DNA of 56,823 nucleotides, from assembly GCF_040655735.1 (NCBI RefSeq), contig NZ_JBFAKK010000024.1, positions 1 through 56,823 on the forward strand, in the 5' to 3' direction. Numbering within the stretch: the stretch's first letter is position 1; the number at the start of each line of letters is the position of its first letter. The DNA comes from Phytomonospora sp040655735. GTDB taxonomy: Bacteria > Actinomycetota > Actinomycetes > Mycobacteriales > Micromonosporaceae. Below the pieces are notes generated by a model. The model saw only the letters and a program-made list of their open reading frames with translations, made no database searches and was not told where the DNA came from. The translations under genes and the position numbers were made by a program. Positions 32,351 to 42,832 of this stretch are shown here, piece by piece.

Positions 32351-34120
32351 CTACCCGTCCGGTCTCGGTGGTTCGGTCTCCAGCAGCACAACGGTGTCCC
32401 CGGGTTCGGCCTCCGGCCGGTGCTGCCGGGTGACGGGCACGAGCCGGCCGTCGGACCGGATCACGAAGAGGATCTCGGCGTCGGCGGGCGCGGAGGCGGC
32501 GGCCTCGGTGACGATGCGGCCGCCGTCGGCGATACGGCGGGTGATGGCGGCACCCGACAGGCCCGGGCCGAAAAGGATCTCGCCGCCGAGGTAGGGGGCG
32601 ACGACACCGTGATCGGAGGTGGGAGCGGCCAGGTGGTAGACCGGACCGTCGACCCCCTCCGTCAGCAACGTGGCGGCGAGGGCGTTGAAGTCGTGCTCAG
32701 CGGTCAGCAGCAGCACCGCGGTGATGCCTTCGAGTTCGGCGCCGCGCCCGGTGGCCGCCGCGACGAGTTCGCCGGGCGCGAGTTCGAGACCGTCGCGTTC
32801 GATGGCGCTGCGCTGCCGGTCGAGTCCGGCCCACATCAGCACGTCGAGCCCAGCCGACCGGAACGCCTGGGCCAGGGCGAGGACCCAGGGGTCTCCGCCG
32901 ATGAGCAGCGGCCGGGTGCGCGCCGGGCGGGTCACCCGCAGGCGCCTCGCCACCGCTCCCCCGGTCAGCCCGTAGAGGGTCACGGTCGACACGATGACCA
33001 TGAACGTGACGGGCAGGATCTTGCCCACGCCGGCGAATCCCGCCCCGGCGAGGGCCGGGGCGAACTTGGAGGCGGTGGCGGCGGCGACGATGCCGCGGGG
33101 AGCCATCCACCCGGTGAACAGGCGCTCGTTTCGCGACAGGTCGGTGCCCAGCGAGGACAGCCAGGCGACGAGTGGCCGGGTGACCAGGACCAGGATCGCC
33201 ACCAGGCCGAGGGTGGGCAGCGCGAGGTCGGCCAGGGATGAGGGGGTGATGGTCGAGGAGATCGAGATGAACAGCAGACCGAGGATCAACCGCACGGTCG
33301 TTTCGAGGAAAGGCCGGCGGGCGGCGATCTCGAAGACGCGGACGTTGGCCAGGACCAGGCCCATCACGATGGCGGCGGTCAGGCCGGTGTCGTCGCGGAT
33401 CACATCGCAGGCCGCCGCGACACCGACCACGGTGGCCAGCTGGGCGAGAGTGCCGAGGGTTTCCTCAAGACGCAGCCGAACCAGCAACAGCCACAGCAGG
33501 GCGACGCCCACCACTCCACCCAGGACGCCGACGGCGATGCTCCCGAGGAACTCGCCCGACAGCCGGGTGGCGGCGTGTCCGTGACTGTGGGCGACGACGA
33601 AGGTGAACACGACGGTGCCGAGGATCGCGCCGATCGGGTCGATGAGCGAACCCTCCCAGATGAGCAGGCGCTGAAGGCGTTCGCTGGGACGGATGAACTT
33701 CAGTAGCGGCCCGACCACCGTCGGACCGGACACGACCAGGATGGCGCCGAGGATCAGGGCGGCCTGCCTCGACATGCCCAGCAGCAGCGCGGAGCCGGCG
33801 GCCGCGAACGCCATGGTGATCGGGATGCCGAAGCCGATGAGCCGCAGGACCGTACCGCGGACGTGACCCCGCAGACCACGCAGGTCGAGACCGAGTCCGG
33901 CGTCGTACAGGATGATCGCCACCGCCAGCGACACCAGCGGCTCGAAGGCGTCGCCCAGCAGGAGGTTCGGTTTGATGTCGTCGGTCAGGATTCCGGCGGT
34001 GAAACCGACCGGCAGCAGCACGATGAGCGCCGGCATCTGCAGCCGGTCCGCGACGATCTGTGAGCCGACCGCCAGGACCAGGGTGAGCCCCACACCGATG
34101 AGGATCTGCTCGGTGGTCAC
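32351..34120 (-). CDS. CPA1-type sodium/proton antiporter with C-terminal Trk-like domain
   Basis: 589 residues from ATG at 34120. Twelve or so membrane helices occupy the first ~390 residues. They include ASLIDPIGAILGT-like ion-binding motif WEGSLIDPIGAILGT with the conserved Asp, and RRPFLETTVRLILGLLFISIS. The rest is a soluble nucleotide-binding TrkA-N-like region (TRPLLIGGDPWVLALAQAFRSAG) and a TrkA-C-like end (ILFVIRSDGRLVPVTRQ). The family exchanges Na+ or K+ for protons. Cotranscribed with DUF389 downstream; an independent terminator separates it from the ammonium operon. Confidence 0.88.
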   Translation of the reverse strand: MTTEQILIGVGLTLVLAVGSQIVADRLQMPALIVLLPVGFTAGILTDDIKPNLLLGDAFEPLVSLAVAIILYDAGLGLDLRGLRGHVRGTVLRLIGFGIPITMAFAAAGSALLLGMSRQAALILGAILVVSGPTVVGPLLKFIRPSERLQRLLIWEGSLIDPIGAILGTVVFTFVVAHSHGHAATRLSGEFLGSIAVGVLGGVVGVALLWLLLVRLRLEETLGTLAQLATVVGVAAACDVIRDDTGLTAAIVMGLVLANVRVFEIAARRPFLETTVRLILGLLFISISSTITPSSLADLALPTLGLVAILVLVTRPLVAWLSSLGTDLSRNERLFTGWMAPRGIVAAATASKFAPALAGAGFAGVGKILPVTFMVIVSTVTLYGLTGGAVARRLRVTRPARTRPLLIGGDPWVLALAQAFRSAGLDVLMWAGLDRQRSAIERDGLELAPGELVAAATGRGAELEGITAVLLLTAEHDFNALAATLLTEGVDGPVYHLAAPTSDHGVVAPYLGGEILFGPGLSGAAITRRIADGGRIVTEAAASAPADAEILFVIRSDGRLVPVTRQHRPEAEPGDTVVLLETEPPRPDG

Positions 34121-34155
34121 GATCGAGCACCGTTCCCGCCGCCGGCTCCATGGCC

Positions 34156-34185
34156 GGCGCCGGTCCCCCGAAGGGGACCGGCGCC
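34156..34185 (-). terminator. Terminator closing the urea/ammonium operon
   Basis: Perfect 13-base arms 34156-34168 and 34173-34185 with a CGAA tetraloop, 14 bases past the amt stop on the minus strand. Confidence 0.88.
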
Positions 34186-34198
34186 GCTCCGTCCTGCT

Positions 34199-35872
34199 CT
34201 ACCGGGCACTGGTGGCATCGTCTGGGGACGCGGTGGGGTCGACGGTTTGGATGTAGCCGTTGGCCGCCGCGCTGGAGTAGCGGCTGAGAGCCGCCGCGAC
34301 CGCCTGCGCCCTCGCCTCGTCGACCAGGACCTCGACACGCAGCTGGCCGGGGAACTCCTGGCTCTGGCGGTTGCCGCGGAGTGTCTGCGGCTGGGGAGCG
34401 GACGTCCGCACGTGCGCGTCGGACACCACGATCGAGGTCGCTCCTCCCGCGAGGAGAAGCCTCTGCAACTCGTCGGCGCGCACCAGACTCGGGTCGAGCA
34501 GCGCGGTGACCAGTTTCGTCCGTCCACCGTGCGCGGCGGCCGGCACGGCGGCGGTTCCCACGGGTTCGGTGTCGCCGGCCTCCGTGCCGCCGGTGCCGGG
34601 CAGGTCGCTCGCCCCGCCCAGGTGGTAGGCGTCCAGCCCTTGCTGCGCCTGGTCGAGGTGGTCCTCGTTCTCGGCGGCGGCCCGCAGTCCGATGGTCTTC
34701 TGGATCGCGATGGCGATCAGCCAGGTCAGGCAGAAGGAGAACGCGGCGACGATGAGGACGGCGAGGGCCTGGTCACCGAGCAGACCCGCACCGCCGCCGT
34801 AGAACAACCCGTCGGCGCTGAAGGAGTTGACCGCCTTGCTGGCGAACAGTCCGAGCAGCACCGAGCCCACGACGCCACCGACGAAGTGGACCGCGAGGAC
34901 GTCGAGGGCGTCGTCGAGCTTGAAGGCGAACTTCAGCCGCAGGGCGAGGTTGCAGACCAGGCCGGCGATCGCGCCGATCAGCAGCGCCGCGAAGGTGTTG
35001 ACGTAACCGGCGCACGGCGTGATGGTCGCCAGACCGGCGACGGCGCCCGACACCGCCCCGACCACGGTGCTGTGGCCGTCGGTGATCTTCTCGGCGATCA
35101 GCCACACGCACATCGCGCCGGCGGCGGCGATGTGCGTGTTGAGCAGCGCCTGGGCGGCGATGCCGTCGGCCTGGAGGCCGTCGCCGGCGTTGAAGCCGAA
35201 CCAGCCGAACCACAGGATGCCGGCGCCGGCGATGGTGATCGGCAGCGAGTGCGGCAGGCTGCCGGTGCGCGGCCAGTTCCGGCGCCGCCCGATGACGAGG
35301 AGCACCGCGATGACCGCCGCCCCCGCCGAGGCGTGCACGACCATGCCGCCGGCCCAGTCCTGGGCGCCCATGTTCGACAGCCACCCGTCGGGTCCCCACA
35401 GCCAGTGCGCGACCGGCGCGTAGACGACCAGCGACCAGGCCGCGACGAAGACGACCCAGCCGGCGAACTTCAGGCGGTCGGCGGTCGCGCCGGTGATCAG
35501 CGCCGGGGTGATGACGGCGAACATCATCTGGTAGGCGACGAAGGCCAGCGTCGGGATCGTGACGGCCTCCTCGACGGTGTGGAAGGCCGGCGCGGGTGTG
35601 GTGTCGCCGATGCCCTGCAGGCCGAACAGTTCGAGGTCGCCGACGATGCCGCCGAGGTCGGCGCTGAAGGCCAGGCTGTAGCCGAGCAGGATCCACAGCA
35701 CGCTGACGACGCCCAGCGGAATGATGTTCTGCTGCAGCATGACCAGAGTGGTGCGGGTGCGCACCATGCCCGCGTAGAACAGCGCGAGGCCGGGGGTCAT
35801 GAACAGCACGAGTGCGGCGCACGTCAACACCCAGGCGGTGTCACCGGGCTGCACGGCTTCTGCGGCGAGCAT
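34199..35872 (-). CDS. amt: Ammonium transporter fused to a C-terminal PII-like domain
   Basis: 557 residues from ATG at 35872. Residues 1 to ~420 are a standard Amt with about eleven helices and the twin pore histidines in MVVHASAGAAV and LAVHFVGGVVG. After a Gly/Thr/Ala-rich linker, residues ~449-545 form a PII (GlnB)-like ferredoxin-fold domain: KLVTALLDPSLVRADELQRLL, VVSDAHVR, RGNRQSQEF, RVEVLVDEARAQAVAAAL and GYIQTVDP. The T-loop that reads RGxEYxVDF in free PII is RGNRQSQEF here, so the modifiable Tyr51 is absent. Fusion implies built-in gating by nucleotide or 2-oxoglutarate rather than a diffusible partner. Last gene of the urease operon. Confidence 0.9.
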   Translation of the reverse strand: MLAAEAVQPGDTAWVLTCAALVLFMTPGLALFYAGMVRTRTTLVMLQQNIIPLGVVSVLWILLGYSLAFSADLGGIVGDLELFGLQGIGDTTPAPAFHTVEEAVTIPTLAFVAYQMMFAVITPALITGATADRLKFAGWVVFVAAWSLVVYAPVAHWLWGPDGWLSNMGAQDWAGGMVVHASAGAAVIAVLLVIGRRRNWPRTGSLPHSLPITIAGAGILWFGWFGFNAGDGLQADGIAAQALLNTHIAAAGAMCVWLIAEKITDGHSTVVGAVSGAVAGLATITPCAGYVNTFAALLIGAIAGLVCNLALRLKFAFKLDDALDVLAVHFVGGVVGSVLLGLFASKAVNSFSADGLFYGGGAGLLGDQALAVLIVAAFSFCLTWLIAIAIQKTIGLRAAAENEDHLDQAQQGLDAYHLGGASDLPGTGGTEAGDTEPVGTAAVPAAAHGGRTKLVTALLDPSLVRADELQRLLLAGGATSIVVSDAHVRTSAPQPQTLRGNRQSQEFPGQLRVEVLVDEARAQAVAAALSRYSSAAANGYIQTVDPTASPDDATSAR

Positions 35873-35914
35873 CTGTTGCGTCCTTTCGACGGTGGGGGCG
35901 GGCTGCGGCGGCGG

Positions 35915-36931
35915 TCAGGACGTGGCCTCACGCCCGGAGACGACGCCGTCCGCGATCGGCTTGTGGTGCGGCGTCGGCACGAGATCGGCCTTCGGCAGCA
36001 GGAACAGCCAGGTCGCGAAAACGAACGGGGCGGTGAAGGTCGGGACCCCGATCGGCGCCAGCGCTGTGTCGAGCGCGGCCTGGATGACCACGGTCACGAC
36101 GGTGCCGAGCAGGGCGTAGAGCATCGCCCGCCAGTTCGGGACGTTGAACACGCAGCCGAGCGCGATCGCGGTCAGCACGGCGGAGAACCCGAAGAGGCCG
36201 GACTCGATCGCGGTGGAGTGGGCGCCGAGCGCGATGGCCAGAAGGGTCGCGACGACGGCCGCCGCGGCGGCGAGGATGGCGGCCCAGCGCGAGTTGATCG
36301 CCAGCGCGACGAGGATGATCAGCCCGGAGACCCAGTCGCCGATGAGGAACACCTGCGAGACGCCCTTGAGCATGCTGGTGGCGAGCTCGGGGAAGGACAT
36401 GTCGAAAGAAGTGGCGCCGGCCGGTTGCGGGAGAGCCGGTGTGGACAGTGAGCTGATGCCGATCTTGTGGAACTGGTAGGCCCCGAGCATCAGGAACCAG
36501 GAGGTGAGCACGAACGGGAACGTCAGCGCGGGCACGCCCCAGGTGGTGAAGACGTTGGAGACGGCGAGGGTGACGACGGTGGTGGTCGCGGCGCCGATGA
36601 CGAGGTAGCCCCACATCCAGGCGTCGTTGTCGAGGAAGGTGGGCACGGCGGCGCCGGTGAGCAGCGGGCTGAATCCGTACATGCCCTGGCGCAGGGTGTC
36701 GCGGTCGACCTTGAGCGCCATCGCGGTGAGCGTTCCGACGAGCAGGCCGACGACCGCGCCGATCGCCACCTGCGGAAGGTCCTCGGCGACGGCGCCCCAG
36801 ACGACCGCCGCGAGGATCAGCAGGCCGGTCACCGGGTTGTTCATGAACATGACCTGGCCGGCCCCGCGGAGGGTGAGGTCGGTGAATCTCAGTAGCGGGT
36901 TGCGTTCGGCCGCCGTGTCGGCGAATTTCAT
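35915..36931 (-). CDS. Urea transporter (UT family)
   Basis: 338 residues from ATG at 36931. Two homologous halves are visible: GAGQVMFMNNPVTGLLILAA then GVPALTFPFVLTSWFLML, and later VFLIGDWVSGLIILVAL then GVPTFTAPFVFATWLFLL. This inverted duplication with paired T/F-rich selectivity motifs is the UT channel signature. It passively admits urea for the urease encoded upstream. Located 19 bases after ureD and 42 bases before amt. Confidence 0.9.
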   Translation of the reverse strand: MKFADTAAERNPLLRFTDLTLRGAGQVMFMNNPVTGLLILAAVVWGAVAEDLPQVAIGAVVGLLVGTLTAMALKVDRDTLRQGMYGFSPLLTGAAVPTFLDNDAWMWGYLVIGAATTTVVTLAVSNVFTTWGVPALTFPFVLTSWFLMLGAYQFHKIGISSLSTPALPQPAGATSFDMSFPELATSMLKGVSQVFLIGDWVSGLIILVALAINSRWAAILAAAAAVVATLLAIALGAHSTAIESGLFGFSAVLTAIALGCVFNVPNWRAMLYALLGTVVTVVIQAALDTALAPIGVPTFTAPFVFATWLFLLPKADLVPTPHHKPIADGVVSGREATS

Positions 36932-36950
36932 CGGGTGCCCGCCTTTCCCA

Positions 36951-38000
36951 TCATCGCCACCGGAACCTGTCGGGCACCGGTTCGTTCATGACCTCCCGGC
37001 GCGTCAGCGTCCAGAAGTCGCGGACGGCGGCGCGGACGGGTTCGGACTCCATGCCGAGGATCTTGTAGATCAGCCCGGCGTCGCGGGGAAGCCGGCTCAC
37101 CCCCGTGGCCACCCGGTCGTCGCCGGAGCCGCCGAGGTAGCCGACCGGGATCAGCGGCAGCATCCGCTCGGTCACGTCGGCGGGGGTCATCAGGATCACG
37201 GTGCCCAGGACGTGGAAGCCGCCCATGACGCCGGACCGGCCGGGCGACCACAGGTTCGGTTCGATGACGATCTTCTCGGTGAACAGCTCGCCGCCGTCCG
37301 GCCGCGCTCCGACGACGTGGGAGCTGTAGACGTCGTAGGCGAAGATCTCGCCGTCGCCGTAGTGCTTGCGGCCGGGCAGCAGGACGTCGGCGTAGAGGGC
37401 GGTGGCCGACTCCGCGACCTCCAGCCGTGTGCGGGCGGCATAGCGGCTGTGCCGGTACGGGATGATCGGTTCCGGCAGGAACTCCAGGTACCCGCCGTCG
37501 GCGACGGTGACGGTCTGGGACATGGTGGCGAAGTTCGCGTCCATCTCCTGGAGCTTCGTGGCCGACTGCGACGTGATGTGCGCCCGTGCGTCGGCGCCGA
37601 CCGTGACGTCGACCTCGTAGCGGTCGCCCTGCAGGATCCCGCCGGAGGTGGAGACCATGAACACGCACGCCAGCTCCGGCATGCCCTCGTCGAAGTGCAG
37701 CGCCTGCTGGGCCAGCAGCGGCGTCCGCCGGTCCAGGTCGGCGAGTTCGGTGCGCTCTCCCCTGCGGGCGAAGCCCAGCCGCAGGTAGCCGTTCTTGCCC
37801 GGGGCGCCGCTGGGCATCTGCGCGGGCTCGTCCTGGTAGGCGGCGAGTTCGGGCAGGCCGCCGAGAGGCGGCATGGGGGCGCTCCGGGCCGCCGCCACGG
37901 ACCGCCCCTCGTCCACCACGGCGTCCGCGCGATGGAGGACGCGGCCCGCCGGCCGCGTGGTGGGGTGCCGGTCCGCGGCGGCTACGGTGACGGCGCTCAA
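36951..38000 (-). CDS. ureD: Urease accessory protein UreD (UreH)
   Basis: 349 residues from TTG at 38000, overlapping the ureG stop (TTGA). The family pattern TSGGILQGDRYEVDVTVG, ATKLQEM and GVMGGFHVLGTVILM is present. UreD binds apo-urease and, with UreF and UreG, delivers nickel. The N-terminal ~60 residues are Pro/Arg/Ala-rich and probably disordered, so an internal start is possible. UreD at the end of the block is a common actinobacterial order. Confidence 0.88.
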   Translation of the reverse strand: MSAVTVAAADRHPTTRPAGRVLHRADAVVDEGRSVAAARSAPMPPLGGLPELAAYQDEPAQMPSGAPGKNGYLRLGFARRGERTELADLDRRTPLLAQQALHFDEGMPELACVFMVSTSGGILQGDRYEVDVTVGADARAHITSQSATKLQEMDANFATMSQTVTVADGGYLEFLPEPIIPYRHSRYAARTRLEVAESATALYADVLLPGRKHYGDGEIFAYDVYSSHVVGARPDGGELFTEKIVIEPNLWSPGRSGVMGGFHVLGTVILMTPADVTERMLPLIPVGYLGGSGDDRVATGVSRLPRDAGLIYKILGMESEPVRAAVRDFWTLTRREVMNEPVPDRFRWR

Positions 38001-38641
38001 GCCGGCACTTCGAGATCGAAGAGCGCGTCGCGACGGATCACGCCGATCAGTTCGTCGATGCCCTCTCCGGTCTTGCAGTTGGTGAAGATGAAGGGCTTGT
38101 CGCCGCGCATCAGGGTGGCGTCGTGCTCCATGACCGCGAGGCTGGCTCCGACGTGCGGGGCGAGGTCGGTCTTGTTGATCACGAGGATGTCGGACTTGGA
38201 GATGCCGGGGCCGTTCTTGCGCGGGATCTTGTCGCCGGCGGCCACGTCGATGACGTAGATGAAGAAGTCGACCAGGGCCGGGCTGAAGGTCAGGGTGAGG
38301 TTGTCGCCGCCGCTCTCGATCAGCACGATGTCGCTGTCGGGGAACCGGGACTCCATGTCCTCGACCGCGGCGAGGTTCATGCTCGGGTCCTCGCGTACCG
38401 CGGTGTGCGGGCAGGCGCCCGTCTCGACGCCGAGGATCCGCTCCTCGACGAGGACGCCTTTGAGGGTGCGCTGCACCTGCTTGGCGTCCTCGGTGGTGAC
38501 GACGTCGTTGGTGACGACGAGGATCTTGAGGCCCTCGGCGACGAGCCGGGGCACGATGGACTCGATGATCGCCGTCTTGCCGGACCCGACCGGGCCGCCG
38601 ATGCCGATCCTGCTGATCTTCTTCACGTACTTGTCCCCCAT
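37997..38641 (-). CDS. ureG: Urease accessory GTPase UreG
   Basis: 214 residues. P-loop GPVGSGKTAII, NDVVTTEDAKQV, the metal-binding CPH in GACPHTAVREDPSM, and the GTP base motif NKTD are intact. It hydrolyses GTP to drive nickel insertion into UreABC. Ten bases after ureF and overlapping ureD. Confidence 0.95.
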   Translation of the reverse strand: MGDKYVKKISRIGIGGPVGSGKTAIIESIVPRLVAEGLKILVVTNDVVTTEDAKQVQRTLKGVLVEERILGVETGACPHTAVREDPSMNLAAVEDMESRFPDSDIVLIESGGDNLTLTFSPALVDFFIYVIDVAAGDKIPRKNGPGISKSDILVINKTDLAPHVGASLAVMEHDATLMRGDKPFIFTNCKTGEGIDELIGVIRRDALFDLEVPA

Positions 38642-38651
38642 TGATCGACTG

Positions 38652-39380
38652 TCAGTTCATGAACATGCGGACGTGTGCTCGCACATGGACGGCGGCGAGC
38701 ACGTCGAGCTGCGGCGCGAAGCCGCTCATGTCGGCCAGGTCGCGGCCGGCCGCGGTGGCGTAATCGCTCTGGGCTTCGGCGTTGACCGCGAAGAGGATCG
38801 CCTGCGCGTCGAGGTAGTGGAGCCGCATGAGGCGCACCGCGGCGCTGATCATCGTCGCGGCGGTCCCGTACTGGTGCACCGCGAACGCCTCACCCTCGGG
38901 CCGGCCCAGTTCGGCGAACAGCACGCCGAGACCGACCGGGTAGCTGCCGGGTGTGCGGTCCGAGGTCACCGCGTCGAGCCAGGCCCCGGTCGCGGGGCTC
39001 GGCACGATCCGGGCGGCGGCCTCGGCGAGCTTGCGGCCCATGCGCACCGTCATCGTCCGCGTCTCCTCGTTGAGTTTGCGGAGGTAGACCGCCTCGTCGG
39101 CGTCCCGTACGGCGTCGAGGTCGCCTCGCCGCGTCGCCCGGTGGGCGTGCAGCAGCGCGATCGCGTCGCAGCGGGAGGCCAGCCGGGTCCCGGACCGGAC
39201 CCACTCGCGCAGCGACGCGGGGTCGTGCACGACCTTCTCCTCGATCGCGGTCTCGATACCGTTGGAGAACGAGAAGCCGCCGACCGGGAACACCGAGTCG
39301 CCGAACTGCAGCGCGCGCAGCAGTCCGCCGACGGTGTCCCCGGCGTCGGCCACGGCGTCAGTCGGGTACGGCGGGCGCAT
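38652..39380 (-). CDS. ureF: Urease accessory protein UreF
   Basis: 242 residues from ATG at 39380, overlapping ureE by 23 bases. UreF landmarks: ALQFGDSVFPVGGFSFSNGIE, TAIEEKVV and the C-terminal helical region AVRLMRLHYLDAQAIL. It bridges UreD and UreG in the activation complex. A short N-terminal extension overlaps the ureE end. Confidence 0.92.
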   Translation of the reverse strand: MRPPYPTDAVADAGDTVGGLLRALQFGDSVFPVGGFSFSNGIETAIEEKVVHDPASLREWVRSGTRLASRCDAIALLHAHRATRRGDLDAVRDADEAVYLRKLNEETRTMTVRMGRKLAEAAARIVPSPATGAWLDAVTSDRTPGSYPVGLGVLFAELGRPEGEAFAVHQYGTAATMISAAVRLMRLHYLDAQAILFAVNAEAQSDYATAAGRDLADMSGFAPQLDVLAAVHVRAHVRMFMN

Positions 39381-39942
39381 GAGAGTGCGGTGTCGCTCCG
39401 GCGCCGCCGAACAGTCGGCGTGCCTCGTGCGGCGCCAGGAACGGCGTCACCTCGGACCCTGCGACGAACTCGAACTCCACGCCCGGCAGGCCGTGGGTGC
39501 GCATCACGGCGTTGGTGACCTTGCGGTCGACCGTCAGGGGCACGTACACCTTGGTGCCCTTGATGACCGCGGGCCAGTGCTGGTTGCCGATCGCGTGCCC
39601 GAGTTCGACGGCCGTGCGGGCCAGCGTCTCGGGCGACTCCGCGAACAGCGGTTCCAGGTCGATCACCATCACCTCGCCGAGGTTGATCGTGACGACCACC
39701 GCCGTGCCGCGTTCGGCGTCGAAGCGCAGCACGTCACCGTCGTGCAGGTGTGTGGCGCGTTCGAGCGAGATCGCGACCTCCTCGCCACCCGTGGTGGCCT
39801 TGCGCAGCCGGTTCTTCTGCGCCTCCCACTGGTCGAGGACCAGATCGTCGACGGTGGCGCCGGCGAGTCTCTCCCGCCAGCCGGGATCGCCACTGTTGCC
39901 GAGCACCTGCTCGATCACACCTGTGGTCACCGAACTCGTCAC
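39358..39942 (-). CDS. ureE: Urease accessory protein UreE (nickel chaperone)
   Basis: 194 residues from GTG at 39942 with a GGGGGA site about ten bases ahead. N-terminal peptide-binding domain (LRKATTGGEEVAISLERATHL) and C-terminal metal-binding domain (IGNQHWPAVI). The C-terminal tail ends AGATPHSHAPAVPD, with only two histidines, so it lacks a long poly-His storage tail. It delivers nickel to UreG. Confidence 0.92.
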   Translation of the reverse strand: MTSSVTTGVIEQVLGNSGDPGWRERLAGATVDDLVLDQWEAQKNRLRKATTGGEEVAISLERATHLHDGDVLRFDAERGTAVVVTINLGEVMVIDLEPLFAESPETLARTAVELGHAIGNQHWPAVIKGTKVYVPLTVDRKVTNAVMRTHGLPGVEFEFVAGSEVTPFLAPHEARRLFGGAGATPHSHAPAVPD

Positions 39943-39968
39943 CCTGCGTTCCCCCGATTCCCTAGTGG

Positions 39969-41683
<1,715 letters not shown>

Positions 41684-41687
<4 letters not shown>

Positions 41688-42208
41688 CGGGAGCGCTCCT
41701 TGTCCGCTTTGGCGCCGGCCGGCCGGTTCTTGAAGCCCCGGGCCTCGGCACGCTGGGCGGCGAGCGTCCGGTCGGGGTTGTATCCGGGCTTCGGACCGTC
41801 GCCGGTCCAGCCGTCGACGAGTCCGTTGAAGCCGTACACGCGCTGCTTGCCGCCGAAGGGCACGAGGTCGACCGTCTTCTTGTCGCCGGGCTCGAAGCGC
41901 ACCGCCGTGGTCGCGGGAATGTCCAGCCGCTTCCCGAAGGCCGCACCGCGGTCGAACTCCAGCAGCCGGTTGACCTCGTAGAAGTGGAAGTGCGAACCGA
42001 TCTGGATCGGCCGGTCGCCGGTGTTGTAGACCGCGATCGTGGTCACGGGACGTCCCGCGTTCAGCTCCAGGTCCCCCTCGGCGAGCACGTATCCGCCGAT
42101 CGGGTGAACCCTCTTGTGCTGTGTCTCGGGTCGCTTCGCCGCGGATCTCGCCGCGGGCTTCTTCGCCGGTTTCGCCGCGGTCTTCTTGCTCGCGGTAGGT
42201 TTCGCCAT
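41684..42208 (-). CDS. ureB: Urease beta subunit UreB with a Lys/Ala-rich N-terminal tail
   Basis: 174 residues from ATG at 42208 with a GGGGGA site. Residues ~35-140 are a normal UreB beta-domain (HPIGGYVLAEGDLELNAG, GDRPIQIGSHFHFYEVN, VRFEPGDKKTVDLVPFGG). The first ~30 residues are a low-complexity Lys/Ala/Pro/Ser tail (AKPTASKKTAAKPAKKPAAR) of the histone-H1/MDP1 kind, not part of the usual subunit. The C-terminal end is also longer than in model UreBs and basic. Stop overlaps ureC. Confidence 0.92.
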
Positions 42209-42263
42209 CAGGTCCCCCGTAGATGAGCCCGCCGGCACCAGGCGACGGGCTGGTCGAGCCGTG

Positions 42264-42566
42264 CTACTGGATCGGGCTGTGGACGGTGACCAGGCGGCTG
42301 CCGTCGGTGAAGACCGCTTCCACCTGGATGAACGGCACCATGTTCGCGACGCCGTCCATCACGTCGTCCTTCGACAGCGCCGCACGAGCCTCGGTCATCA
42401 CTTCTTCCACGGTCTTGCCGTCGCGGGCGCTCTCCAGCGCGGCCGCCGAGATGACCGCGACGGCCTCCGGATGGTTGAGTTTCAGGCCCCGGTCCTTGCG
42501 GGCCCTGGCGACCTGGGCCATCGTCAGAATCGTCAACTTGTCCAGTTCCCTGGGCGTCAGATGCAT
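42264..42566 (-). CDS. ureA: Urease gamma subunit UreA
   Basis: 100 residues from ATG at 42566, exactly the family length; longer frames to 42662 have no ribosome site. Signatures MHLTPRELDKLTI, RGLKLNHPEAVAVISAAALE and FTDGSRLVTVHSPIQ. First gene of the operon, so its upstream region controls all nine following functions. Confidence 0.97.
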   Translation of the reverse strand: MHLTPRELDKLTILTMAQVARARKDRGLKLNHPEAVAVISAAALESARDGKTVEEVMTEARAALSKDDVMDGVANMVPFIQVEAVFTDGSRLVTVHSPIQ

Positions 42567-42648
42567 GGTCGACCCTTCGTGAGAACCCACGGGCCTCGGC
42601 GGCACATTCGCGGTGAAGCGTGAGCCCACTGCCCCGCCTCGCTGGAGA

Positions 42649-42683
42649 ACATAACAAGACATGAGGGAAGAAATTTACATAAC
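42649..42683 (-). promoter_or_regulatory. AT-rich direct repeat upstream of ureA
   Basis: ACATAAC occurs at 42649-42655 and 42677-42683 (GTTATGT on the coding strand), 28 bases apart, in a notably AT-rich patch about 85-120 bases upstream of the ureA start. The minus-strand copies could serve as a promoter or as nitrogen-regulator boxes; no perfect GlnR consensus is seen. Confidence 0.4.
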
Positions 42684-42832
42684 GACCCACACGGGCATGA
42701 CCACGTCCAGGGGGTTCGCGACCGGCCTCGTCGTCGCGAGCAGGAGCGCGCTCATCGGGGGGCACATGGTGCGAACGCACGATGCGCGCGACGCGGTCGC
42801 CGCATACGGTCCGGAGACCGCACCCTCACCGG

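Noticed and set aside
34247..36451. 734-codon plus-strand open frame
   Set aside because: It is the antisense shadow of amt and the urea transporter, rich in Arg/Gly/Asp/Gln low-complexity with no family pattern.
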